Assembly (NCBI GenBank): GCA_022393335.1
Contig: JAJEKB010001078.1
Coordinates: 150,990-214,989, forward strand
Reading direction: 5' to 3'
Length of the DNA stretch: 64,000 nucleotides
Origin: Macrotrachela quadricornifera
Taxonomy: Eukaryota > Rotifera > Eurotatoria > Philodinida > Philodinidae
Part shown: positions 1 to 15,857 of the stretch, piece after piece
Numbering within the stretch: position 1 is the stretch's first letter
How the letters are laid out: every line of letters begins with the position of its first letter
Position numbers and translations under genes: made by a program
Notes under the pieces: generated by a model
Databases searched by the model: none
What the model was told of the DNA's origin: nothing
The model's input: the letters and a program-made list of their open reading frames with translations, nothing else

Positions 1-3000
1 ATCGAGCAGTTTGTTTACTCCAAGCATCTAATGAAATTTGTAAATGACTTGGTATTATTTCCCAATGATGAATATTAGCACGAGCATCGATAGTTACTAA
101 TGAACCGTCATTACATTGAGCAGCAATAATACCAGAACCAGATTTAGTTAACATATGCCATTCATGTTGAGATGTTGATGAACGAGTATTTTGTTCTTGT
201 GAACGTTGAATTGGAATATAAGTTACTAATTGACGATTTAAATCTATTAATTCAATATAACTAAGAATAGATGCATCAGGAATATTAGTTTTTATTCTTA
301 AAAATAAAGAGATAAATTATTTTAAGAAATATAATTATTAAACATACGCAAATTTTTTATCAATTTCATTTTTTCCATAAAATGAAATAATCAATGAATG
401 TTGTTTATTAATAAATGTTTGTAAACGTCGTTTTTCATACATTTCTTGTGGTGGTACATCACCGGATAATATTGCTTTCGAACGTTTAAATCGTTCAACA
501 GTAAGATTATTATTTGTATTTGAAATTATTTTTGCTAAATAATCATTTGAACTTGAAAACCATAATGAATTTTCATTTAAATTTCCACCACTATTAGCTA
601 ATCCGATTGTATCAAGATTATGTTGAATCATTGATATAATAGGTTTTTCTTCATTATTTATATTAAAAAAATACGACGATGAAGATTGTTGAACATGATC
701 AGTAAGTATCCATTGATCACCAAATGGAATAACATAACGAATAGAAAATGGAAGTTTTATTTGATGTGATTTATTTTTAATAAAATCAATAATATGAATT
801 GAATTATGATTAAACATATATTGAAGAAGTTGACCATTCGTTGGATTATATGCAGATCGTGATATAGATGCAGTTCGTTGTGAAAGCATTTCATTAAATT
901 TACGAGTAATTGTTTGTGTTAATAGAGAAGATGATGAAATAGTTGATTGAATAAGAGAACTTTGACCATCATTTAAATTAACTAATACCCATGTTTGACT
1001 AGCTATATCACCAACAACAACTTGTTTTTCATTTCCAGGTATTAGACAAAGCTAAAATAGAAAATGAACTTAAATTAAAAAGTTAATAAAAACTATTATA
1101 TTTACTTGATAATTTGGTGTTGTAAATCGATTTATATTATTAATAAATATTGAATTTAAATCAAATTTTTTTGCTTGATTTTCACCTAATTTAAAAGACC
1201 ATAATGAAAGTGGATTACCTGTTAATACAAGTACAATATTCTTCTCTTTTAAAACATTAAGATCATGTACATAAGTTGTTTCATCTAATGGTAATCGATA
1301 TTTATAAACTAATTCTGAAAAATTTTCTGTTCTTGAATCATTTCTATTAATTGATTTAATCATTTTTATTGTTTGTTTATTTGATTTTTCACTTAAATTA
1401 ATCGACGATGTTTGTTCAATATTTCCATCATCTATCATCTTTATTGACCATATTTCTTGATTCGAAATAAGTTTTAATGGATGGCTTATAGCTAAATTAA
1501 CACTTCGATTTTGAATATGGAATGGTATTCCATAACGTTGAAGAATTGATCGTATACGATCAATAATATCTGTATTATAATTATCTAAATCAAATACATT
1601 TCGAACAATCTCAGGTAATGAATCATTTGGAAACATATTTAAATGTTTAACAATTGAAACAAGTTCACGTAAACTATATGGATATGAAATAATACCATCA
1701 ATTGATAATTGACGTAATTCTGTAAATACATCAACTAATTGTTCTAGTTTTTTACGTTCAATATTTGGACCAAAATTTTGTAAAAGAATTATTTCACTTT
1801 CACGAGGAGGATTAAGAATTGGAAATGTTGCAAAATGATCACCTAAACTTAAGAAGAAACTAAAAAAAACAAAATAAATAATATTTATTATAAAATAAAG
1901 AATATGTATAATATAAATTTACTCATTTCCAAGAAATGGAAATCCTGGTCGATTTGCTAAAATAATCATTCGAAAATTTGGATGTGTACGAATAATCATA
2001 TTTGATGGTATTGTTGTTATATTGCCTACATCTTTTGGATAAACATGTCTTCCATCATTTAAAAACATTGAACCACTTTCAATTAAAGATTTTAAAATTC
2101 CTGTAACATTTGTTGGAGCTTTATCTGCCTCATCAATAACAGCAACTGAACCTTCTTTAATTGCTTTTATTAATGGACTATCTTCATAAACAATTCGACC
2201 ATCAATTATACTTGCTTGAATAGTTAAACTTTGAACAGTAGTATCACCTCAAAACAAAAAAGAAATATTTATTCTTAAAGAATAATTTTAAAATTTTTTA
2301 TTTACGATGAAGTTGAATATATTCACGAGGTAATTTTAATGTTTGAAGATAATGATCAACAATACGATTTTTTGCTACTCTAAAAATATTATATAAAAAA
2401 AAAACTTTTTTAATATATGAAAAAAATAACTAATGATAAAATTTACCCTTGTGGTCCAATTAATAATAAATGTTCACCTAATAAAAATGATTCATGCATT
2501 TGTTGAATAATTTCACTATGAATTGGATTTTCATAAAAAATTGTAAAAGGTATTTTTGCTGCATGTTCAAATGATGATTTAACTTGATTATTATTCATTA
2601 TTGATTGTTTCCAATTAATATTTGATGATAATATTTGTGTATTTATTTCAAGACCTGATTTATTTAATGCTTCATAAAATGCATCTTGAACAAGTCTTGG
2701 AAGAAATGGTGCAGATGTTTGTCGAATTAATTGATCACGTAATTGATTATGATAATTAGATGAATTATGTTTTAAATGTTTGGCAATACGTAAAACATTA
2801 CGTGTTGATAATGATCGTGCAACAGTTTTTAATTGTGTTTCAGATGAATTTCGTAATTCATGAACAAATTGTAGAAGATGTTCAATAGCTGGAATTGATT
2901 TATTTGAAGATGATAATGATGAATAAACAATTTGACGTTCTTCATTTAAATTTAATGAACGCATATGATGATATAAAAATAAATTTAAAGTTTCAGCATT

Positions 3001-4920
3001 TAACCAATTTTGTTCATTTGAAGATTTTAATGAAGAACTTTCATTATTTGATGCAATATTACTACCAGTTGGTGGTTCAGCAAGAGCAATTATACGAAAT
3101 GATGGATGAATTCGACGAATATTTTTCATTGGATTTTGTAAATGATCATATCGATCATGACTATGAAAAAAATTGAAAATTTTTTTTTTTTACTTTTCTA
3201 TATTGAAATTTTTTTACCGAAGAAGACGAGTTCCATCAGGTAAAAATAGTTCACGATCTTGTATAAGTCGTTGTAATGAAACTAATGTATCATTATTTAA
3301 ACGATGTATACCATCAAGTACAAGTAATCGACCATGAATAGCTGCTTGAACTAATGGAGTATTTTGCCATAATGTATCACCTTTTTCATTTGTAATACGT
3401 TGTTGTAATAATTCACGTGCTGATAAATCTTTATAAAGTACAAAATATTCAATTGGATAATTAAGTAAAGAAGCAAATTGATCAATAATTAAACTTTTTC
3501 CACAACCTTTTGGACCAATTAAACATATATCTCCGATAGCATGACTCATTATTAAATCAGTAAGAAGTTCATCATGATAAGGAGTTTTAATAAATGTTGG
3601 TGAAATTATTGGTGATGATGTATCATGAGCTGGTACCTAAAGAAATCATTTTATTTATAAATTTAAACTTTTTTTTCTTTTTATTATCTTAAATTGAATA
3701 ACAAGAAATTTACGCTAGTTCAACTAGTATTTAAAAATACAATACCGTAATATTATATTGTTTTCCATTTATTTCAAAATCAACAATAGCTTTTGTTTCT
3801 TGACGATTAATATTAAGAATTTTCTTTGATAAATTTTCTTTTTGTTCTTTAATAGATAATTTTTTAAACATATGTTCAATAGCTTGTTTTGATTCTTTTG
3901 AATTTTTATATAGAATATCATATGGATAAATACGATGAAAACAATCAGCAAGATTTATATTTGGAATTGATTCAGCTAAACGAACAGAAAGATCAAGACG
4001 ATCAAATGGAAAATGAATTAATTTTAAAGTTTCTAAATCTGTTGAATTAATTAATGATGCTAATGAAAGTAAATGTTCTATGAATTGACTATTAACATTA
4101 GGATAAAGTGATTTAAGTAGATTTCTATATTCAGTAAAAGTTAATGGTTCATTTCCAAGATCACGTAACTATACAAAGAAAAAAAAAGAAATTATTATAA
4201 TTAATAAATAGTAAATTAAATTACTTGAAATCGAGATCTTAATGGTGGATCAAGACTATGTCCTCTATAATCTGGCAATGGTGGTAATGTTAAAGCAATA
4301 ACACGAAAATCTTCATGAACACGAATAAAATTTAATTTATCAAGTTGTTCTTTTGTATAAAATTTTAATAATTCATCAAAACGTTGTGTTGATACTAAAA
4401 ATTGTCCATTATCTAAATTCATTTCACGATTTTCAAGTAAATTATTTAATATAGGTAAAACGTTTCGTTCAGTTTTTTCTAAACCATCTAAAACAAGTGT
4501 ATGACCATGTATAGCAGCATTTACAGCAGCTTGATTTATAAATAATGCTGTTTTATTTTGAATTTCTCGCCGTTGTTTTATATCTGAATCAGTTGTATCA
4601 CGAGTTAATTGTATATATTGATATGGTTTATGAGTTAATTCAAGATAAGCAAGAATAAGATGACGACGTGCTGGACCAGGTGGGCCAACAAATAATGCAT
4701 CTTGTCCAAGTTTATCTTTTTTCATTAACCATTCAAGATGACGAATAAATGATGGTGGAAAAAGATTTTTTTCATAATAAAATATTGGAATAAGTGATTG
4801 ATCATTATTAGTCGGTGGAGTTACAGGACGAGAAACAGATCCAATTCGAAGAATATCAGTAGTTATTGAACGAATAAATATAGGACGAAGATATGCCAAT
4901 TTTTTCGAAACGACGAACAT
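1..4920 (-). CDS. VWA8: VWA8, mitochondrial MoxR-type AAA+ ATPase (5' part, runs off left edge)
   Basis: Nine exons on the minus strand join in frame: 4920-4225, 4168-3746, 3636-3218, 3160-2447, 2379-2306, 2247-1923, 1859-1106, 1051-348 and 296-1. They give about 1468 residues and the gene continues beyond base 1, so the C-terminal von Willebrand A domain is not in the window. The N-terminus is Arg/Lys-rich and hydrophobic, consistent with a mitochondrial targeting peptide. Three AAA+ modules can be read. The first has a degenerate Walker A (GPPGPARR, no Lys). The second has GPKGCGKS at about residues 414-421. The third has GPQGVAKN at about 747-754 followed by a Walker B-like IDEADKAPTN. The beta-rich region after them also resembles VWA8. 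The family is a mitochondrial ATPase of poorly defined function. A donor-like AAAG/gtaagt lies 5 nt upstream of the chosen ATG, so an alternative upstream start is possible. Confidence 0.93.
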
Positions 4921-5475
4921 TGAACTTACCTTTCTTAAACAAAAAATGAAATCAAATAAATGTTTTTCAAAACTATAATTATCATTTAACTGAAATCTTT
5001 TTCATATTCAATTGAGAAAAGAGATGCTATTCTTCTCTATCTCACATTTAGTTTTTCATCATTTTAATATCTTAAAGAAAGATAATAGATTAATAAAATT
5101 TTCTTTCAATATGTTCTTTTTTTTTTGTAGATGGTTGAGAATATTGTGATAGTGTGCAATTAATTCATCAAGATAATGTATAAGTCTGTCCTTTTGTTTT
5201 CAATGAAGAAAAAAAAAATGAAAAAAAAACACTGTCTACAAAAAAAAAAACTGTTGATGTTGTAAATTACAGACAGACAAACCGGAGTGAAAAAGTTCGG
5301 ATAGGAAAAAAAGAGAATATAGAACTAGAAACTAAATAAATCATAGGCAAATGAGAAAAATTACGCTAGAGATAATAACCAAACACGCATTACACATATG
5401 AAAAAAGAAACACTGAATGTGTGTATAGTTTATAACTGTTAGAATTCGCATGTTTTTTCGTCTTATTCAGTGATT
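4921..5475. other. Intergenic: VWA8 5' flank and ATP synthase c 3' flank
   Basis: This holds no open reading frame of substance. It has A/T runs and a purine-rich stretch around 5200-5350. It must hold the VWA8 promoter and the 3' UTR of the upstream gene, but no specific element can be named. Confidence 0.5.
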
Positions 5476-6005
5476 TTAGAAAGCAAATAGAAGCCTAAAA
5501 TAAAATAAAAATAAATAAATTAGTAAAATTAAATGAAAAAAAATAAATAAATATACTTACATAAAAGCCATCATCAGACAAAAGAGACCCATAGCTTCAG
5601 AAAGAGCAAAACCAAGAATGGCATATGAAAAAAGTTGTTGTTTTAAACTTGGATTACGTGCATAGGCTACTACTAATGAACCAAATACTGTTCCAATACC
5701 TAAATAGAACCAAAAAATATGTGTTTTTACTTTTATTTTTTTTTTTTAAATAGATAAATCTTACCAGCACCAGCACCAGCTACACCAACAGTGGCTGCAC
5801 CAGCTCCAATATATTTAGCGGCTGAATCAATATCACGACGTATAGCCGATGTGGCAATTGTACGTTGAGATGGAACCATTAATGAACTAGCCATACTTAA
5901 TACTGGTAATTGTTGTTGAAATACAATTTGTCGATTAGCCAATAGTTGACCAAGACGACATAAAACTGATGGTGATGCAACAGTTAGACGAGTTAACGAA
6001 GACAT
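5476..6005 (-). CDS. ATP5MC: ATP synthase F0 c subunit, mitochondrial precursor
   Basis: Three exons (6005-5765, 5699-5561, 5494-5476) encode 132 residues. Residues 1 to about 57 are a Ser/Arg/Gln-rich mitochondrial presequence. The mature proteolipid has the Gly/Ala-rich first helix ([15 protein letters not shown]), the polar loop RNPSLKQQ and the second helix with the proton-carrying Glu115 in ALSEAMGLF. It ends MAFMLLFAF, as in metazoan c subunits. The last coding exon is only 19 nt; reading straight through the second donor (gtaagtat) would hit a stop codon directly after MAFM, so the splice restores the hydrophobic tail. The protein forms the c-ring of F1F0 ATP synthase in the inner mitochondrial membrane. 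Human genomes carry three paralogs, so the symbol is given at family level. Confidence 0.97.
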
Positions 6006-8270
6006 TTTGCTTTATAATGGATGGATTGAAAACAGATGATAATCTAAAGTTAGATTAAATATAGACCAAAAAAAAACACAACCGTAAAAGCAATACACAA
6101 GTATAGCCTTTGCGTTCTACACCACTAACAATCTGTATGCACCGAAAGAAACAGAAATTGAGAACAGATGTCACTAATAGAAAAATAAATTCTAAAAAAA
6201 AAAGAATATTTTAATTAAAAAAATATTAATTCGATTCATTATTCATTATTATTTATTAATAAACATTTGAAAAAAATTTTTATGTTATAAAAGTAATATA
6301 ATAAACTACGGAACGTAAGATATATGATGATGGATCGAAGACATGTATAAACCTTGACATTTTATTTTCTTCGAATTATTCTATATACATATATTATACT
6401 ATATATCTTATACAATCGATCATAGTATAGGCACAGACAGTTTGAACCTTTGTTTTCTTTATATAAAACAACGGTATAGGGTTCTGTGTAGAATATATAT
6501 ATAGAGTTATGCATTAATAATGAATGAAAAATCTTTATAAATATTTTTATTCAATTATATGCTGCTCTAACAAAAATAAATTTAAAATAAAAATTACATA
6601 AATTAAAATTGGAAATTAAAACTTTGTCTAAATAAAATACGAAGTAGTTTCTTTTTATAGAAAATACAACTTTTTACTCAAAGAACAATGATTAAAGGTT
6701 ATATATGGTTAATGTGACATAAAAAAAAAATCTTTCATTTACTTTTTTGGTTCTTTTTGAAGTTATTTATTACAAGCTCTCTAATGAATGAAGTCTATAA
6801 ATAGGATTTTGTGTAGGATGTAACAAGCTATTCTATAGGATGAATCCATAGTTTCACGAGAAATCTACAAGTATGTTTTTTCCGTATTAGAAAATCTTTT
6901 TTATTAATGTATATAATTTTTCTCAGAAGTTCTATGCACTTGAAATCAGATTAAATAACTGCGAAATACTTTATTTATTTGTTCCGTAAAAAAATATATA
7001 TGATTTGTACTAAGTATAACTTTATCATATTTCTATAAATATGTCGGTAAATTTGTTTATAGGAAAAAAAAATCTAGTTAATAAAGTAGAACATTTCAAT
7101 CTGCGACATTGAAAATCAACAAGTTGTAATTCTAATATTTACTATCATAACAAATTTGCATTGGATTTATTTCCTTATCGTACGTTTTTCTGAATAATTT
7201 ATTACTCATTTTGGACTCTTATATTGGGAAAGAACAAAAAAGAATGATATATATATATATATATACACGTTGAAATTACTTTTATCTTTTATAATAGAAC
7301 ATTCATTCAAGTGTTATATCAGTTCATATTTAATGAAATGATCTCTAATCTTTTAAAACCAAAAATTTTTTGTCAAATGATTATACATTATTAAAATCTA
7401 TCTTTAACTATTCGTGTTAATTTATTATATGATTATTAATGTTTTTTGAATAGAAAATAAAATTATGCAATAGATTTTATATATAAATATTGCATAAAAA
7501 TCAAAATATTGAGTAAGTATACGATCGAACGATGCATCTTTCATACAGAATAAGGGTTTTTTACATGCTTGTTCTGTTTTTATTTTCCTTCTTTTTTTGC
7601 TCGTTAAATAAATAGGTTTGTCGATTGCATCTATGAGAGTAAAGGAAAAAAGAAGAGAAGAAAAAAACGACATAAAGGCTAAGAAGAACCCAACAACAAC
7701 ATCATAAGAAAATAGCGTGATTTTAAAAAAGAAACACTTGGCATCTGGCCAATGCAATGAGGAAGTATAAGAGATTTTTCTTTATGAACATAGCAGGAAA
7801 AAATATATTAAAATAATTTCAAGAGAGAATAAAAAAAAATAACTTATATCTTTTAATTGAAAAAATCACAGCAACTTAGTAATATTTTTATGAATGTGTG
7901 AACTTTATTTATCAATAAATTCGTATGAAATATTGACTTTTTTTTGACAATTTTTATTACACGATAAATTATATTTCAGTTATTTTTGTTTCATTTAAGA
8001 ACACTTTCGTTTGAATATCAGATTTGCGTAACCATCTGTTCACTCGTAGAATATATAACTATCTAACACATCAATCATCTATCACAATTAAGCAAAACGA
8101 TTGACCGTGAATTGTAACAACGAGCTCGTTCCCTATTGTTCTATTTCTTTTATTGATTATATAATATAGATTGTGAGAACATCCACAGATATATATATAT
8201 ACATACATATAGCAAAAGCAACATTTCTTTTTTTATTTAGATAGTAATCATCAGCCGATGCTGATACTCA
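6006..8270. other. Intergenic, divergent promoter region
   Basis: About 2.3 kb lies between the divergent ATP synthase c gene and the membrane-protein gene at 8271. It is AT-rich with a short (AT)n run at about 7246-7265. Open frames here lack coding-like composition. No gene or repeat is recognised. Confidence 0.5.
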
Positions 8271-9842
8271 ATGTGTACTTGTTCTGCTTTATTAAAAATC
8301 ATTGCTTTACAATTAGTATTCCTTTTTCTTAATGCTTTTATGATTGATTTTGAAGGTAATTAATACTTTTTATAGAAAACAAAAAAAAAAATTAATTAAT
8401 ATTCTTGTCTTTCTTTCAGGAAGAAATAAATTTTTATCAAAAATTGACAAAAACGATTGTCCATTTATCGAAACATTATCATTTGGATCAGATATTAGTA
8501 TTAAATGCAATAACAGTTATTTAATATTCAATGAAATAAATGTAAATATTAAAAATCTAGATATTATTATTTATGATAACTTATCTATATTTAGGCTGAT
8601 TTATTACATTGGAAATTTGCTAATCAAACATTAATTTGTAATCAAGATGGTATACAACAAGCATCTGTAAATCAATGTGGTATTAGTCGTATTAATTCAA
8701 ATTTTTTAAAAGTTGAATTAGTAAATAAAAATAAATCAATTTTTTCTTTCCTTTTTGATATAAAAATTATTTTTATATAATTATAGCAATCATCAGTGCG
8801 TAATGAAAAGGCTTGTGTTTACTGTCGAATGAATGTAAGTTTAAATAAAATTTAAATTTAAAAAAAAAAAAAGTAAAATTAATTTAGTATAAACCAATTG
8901 CACCATTAATTAGTGTTAATCAGTCAGATGATGGTCAACATATTTTATATAGATTCAATATAACAGCGACTGAATTAAGTAAAATAAAATTTATAAAAAA
9001 AAAAAATCGAAATTTGTATGTATTATTATTATTATATTTAGCACAAAATGAATCGTTTGAAATTCTTTGGGCTAAACGTGTTGGAGATGAAATTCGATAT
9101 TCATTTAATTATTGGTTTTCTCAAAAGTATATATATTAATTTGAAAAAACAATAAAAAAAAATATTTAAATATATTATTCTCTATAGATGTGTTGATTCT
9201 ATAGTAGAAATTCTTGAAAATAATGGTCATACAATAATATTTCTTGTTGATGATGTAGCTATTGATCGAGTTGAATTTATTATTCGTCGTTGTAATGGCG
9301 TTAGTATAATATATATATATATATAAATATTTATATTTTATGTAATTAATATAGACTTGTCGAAATTATGTTAAATGTGATGAACACAAGTTTCAACAAG
9401 AAATTAATTCAAATCATTTTCAAACTCCTGATTCAATTGAAAAAATAAGTTGTAATTCTTCTTGTCTATATGGTATTATTACAGCATCAATACCAACAAT
9501 AACTACTAGTAGTATAAGAATAATATAAAATAAAGAAAAATAAATAATTTTTATTTTTTAATTTTTATTAGCATTTCCTTCTATAAAGCCATTAAATACT
9601 TTATCAGTAACTAAAACACCATCATCTGATCCGGAAAATAATATGAAAATTTTATATTCTTTAATTGGAATTGGATTATTATTAATAATAATATTAATTA
9701 TATGTATTATATATATACATATTAAAAGAAAAGGTAATTTTCTATTTTCTATTCATTTATTATATTTAAAAACAAAAATGATTTAGACCATAAACAGGTT
9801 TATACAAAAACAAATCATGTTGATCCAGATGAACATAAATGA
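8271..9842 (+). CDS. Orphan type I membrane protein, cysteine-containing ectodomain
   Basis: Ten exons join in consistent phase: 8271-8355, 8420-8541, 8595-8720, 8787-8834, 8888-8978, 9042-9126, 9188-9299, 9355-9511, 9572-9733 and 9787-9842, giving 347 residues. Residues 1 to about 24 are a hydrophobic signal peptide. The extracellular part has scattered Cys (for example CRNYVKCDEH) and several N-glycosylation motifs, then a Thr/Ser/Pro-rich stalk. One transmembrane helix (IGIGLLLIIILIICIIYIHI) is followed by a Lys/Arg stop-transfer and a tail of about 20 residues. I do not recognise the ectodomain; a divergent ZP-like or receptor ectodomain is possible but not shown. A different-frame ATG at 8258 precedes the chosen start, which was picked because it gives the signal peptide. 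The signal and membrane topology are clear; the function is unknown. Confidence 0.8.
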
Positions 9843-11787
9843 TGTATGGTGCTCTCGCTCATGGACAATTCTGTTATTCCTTATCTTTTGTCAGATGTTA
9901 ATTCAGCTTGATCTTGCCATCGGATGAATGTATCTTAACGACATAATACATAGGAATAAAAAAAATATGTTCTTTTGTTTTTATTTATTGTACATATATG
10001 TACGAACATATGTATATTTATTTGTTTCCGGTGTGCACTAATTATTTTTATTTAATTTTTTGCCGTTGTTGTTTATGTATATATATATATCTATATGTAC
10101 GTGTGTTTAAAAGAAAAAAAGTAATGTTAAAACAGGAGAAAGATATATTATCAAGAAAAAACAAAAGTTTTATTGGAAAGAATCTCTTATTTTGTTTATT
10201 TCAGATTTTTATTTTCAAAATAATATCCATATAGATATATGTAAATGATGATAGATGATATTAAAAATCAGACATGACAACATGTGATCGACATCGATCT
10301 TATATGACAGAGAAGAAAATATGGATAACATAACGAAGTTCTTATTTTTGTATTTTCGGAAAAAAGAAACCAAATATCAAAATTAGTTAAATATAAATCT
10401 ATTCTATTGTATCTTGATAAGAATTAAAGATGAAAAAATAATTGATAATGAAATACCAAATGATATTCGTAATTTATATTATATCTATTCATACTTATGC
10501 GTGATGAAAGACAACTTTTTCTCTCTATGAAAATAATCTTATCAAGATTTATAAATTTGAGGACATATTATATATGCACTTGTCAAGTAATGTACTTTTT
10601 ATCAGTATAAAAAAAAATCATATGAGAATATATAATAGTAAGCAGATGTGTTTTAAGAAAACTGCCGCTAGAAATATTTACAGGAAGATAAATAGAACGG
10701 CAACATAAAGTACTAAATAAGAGGAGAGTTCAATAGTAATAAAAATTTTCCTAAATGTTTCATTGATAATATAGAAAACAAAAGCAAGGAGTTTTCAGTT
10801 TCTTTTTCTTCTTTTCTTTTCTCGTTATTCGTCACGAGTGACAGTTTTTTTTTCTTCGTCTGTCCTTTGCTGCCGTGTTCTACCAAATAATATATGTGAA
10901 AGCACATATCAACCCGGAGTTTTTATTCCATAATCGTCATCATTGTCGACGGTTCTCCTTCTTCCTTTTTTTTCCTTCTTTTCTTTCGCCTACATAGTTT
11001 TCTATCTTTTTTTTTTCTCTTAAACTAGTACTACTATTGTTGCTTCTATATTTCAATAATCAGACTCTGTCATCGTCGATGACATCGTCTTCTTTTTTTT
11101 TTTCCATCACTCTTTTTTTTTATATTATCATAAGTCATGCCATCTAGACTCCCTTCATTTTCATGTGATTTTTTTTACGTCATTTGATGAGATTTTCTCA
11201 CGCTTTTTTTTTATACTAGTTTTTTAATACTAAAAATATATATACATATATATGAATGATGTAAGATAACGTCGTCTAGATGTTATAAATAGGTATTTAT
11301 TTTATATATGAGAATACTTTTTGTTGGAAAAATTAAAGTAACAGATAGTTGATAATTGATGGTAATGATCTTCTATTTTATTCTTAATACAATTCTTCTT
11401 CTGTCTTTTTTTTTAAATTTCTTTGAAATGCCCAATGGGAATATTAGGTATTTGTCATAAAGTTAAATAAACACCTATAATTCATTTATATGTAAACATG
11501 AAAAAAACCATAGAATAAATTAACTAAAAAAAGACGACATAAAATTTGTGAAAGACGCATTTGATTTTAACACATACGTTGATATAAATTACTATTTGAT
11601 TTCAAGGGTTTAGATTATTGACTTGTTTGATAACGTTAAAATACATCCTGTCTTGTTGCTGATTAAATTTATTTTTTTCTTCCTTTTTAGATGAATTCAA
11701 CATAGAATATAATAGTGTACGACTAATATATCTCGTTAATCATTATTATTAATTAATTAACTCTATTTAATTCGTTTAAATAATAAA
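9843..11787. other. Intergenic, 5' region of CMIP with long pyrimidine tracts
   Basis: There is no gene here. Bases 10940-11220 are unusually T/C-rich, with repeated ctt and ttttt tracts, in contrast to the A/T-mixed flanks. A T-rich acceptor-like site ending at 11690 could close a 5' UTR intron of CMIP. Confidence 0.5.
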
Positions 11788-15308
<3,521 letters not shown>

Positions 15309-15857
15309 ACAAAATATTTTATTTTTTGTACAATGATCTTCAATAAAAAATAAAGAATCTCGTCTATTATCATCATTGAATGAAGACATATATGTCAGTC
15401 AGATTGATGTAACTTGTATTTTTATTTAATTGTATTTTAAATTTAATGCGTGAATGTGTGCTTTCAATCGAAATTCGTCCTGTGTCCGTATTGTTTTTTT
15501 TTTTGATTTTTTTTTGTGCATAATGTGTGCAACAAGAGAGACCTTCAAACAGATCATATGGTTTTTTTTTGTTTTGTTCTGTACGAATTGCTTTATCTTT
15601 TGCGTATTTTTTTCTTTTTCTCTTGAGGTTGTGCAATGCCGTGCATACTCTTATATCGCAGCCATTAACGTGCATTAATCTATATCTTTGTACATTTGCT
15701 TCGATTCTTCTTTACCAGTTTCTTTTTGTTTCTCTTTATGACTATCATTCATTATCGACGGTTTTTTTTTTGTTTTAATACACAAATAATTATAAATAAT
15801 ATTTGCGTATTTATTTAATATATCTATCTATCTATTTATTTATGTTTTTATCTGAAG
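15309..15857. other. Intergenic between CMIP and ASTE1
   Basis: This holds the CMIP 3' UTR with its AATAAA and a T-rich stretch at 15480-15780. Overlapping open frames on both strands are low-complexity. An acceptor-like tctgaag directly abuts the ASTE1 start codon. Confidence 0.5.

Noticed and set aside
2895..3176. Plus-strand open frame inside VWA8
   Set aside because: Antisense shadow of VWA8 exon 4, whose reading is supported by homology and splice phase.
7425..7757. Minus-strand 110-codon frame upstream of the membrane-protein gene
   Set aside because: Phe/Lys/Ile-rich, no domain, no splice partners; typical of AT-rich non-coding DNA.
9998..10234. Plus-strand 78-codon frame after the membrane-protein gene
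   Set aside because: Lies in a 3' flank with tandem ATs; composition is low-complexity Tyr/Ile/Phe.
15373..15778. Overlapping open frames on both strands between CMIP and ASTE1
   Set aside because: Low-complexity Phe/Lys-rich translations of a T-rich 3' UTR and promoter region.
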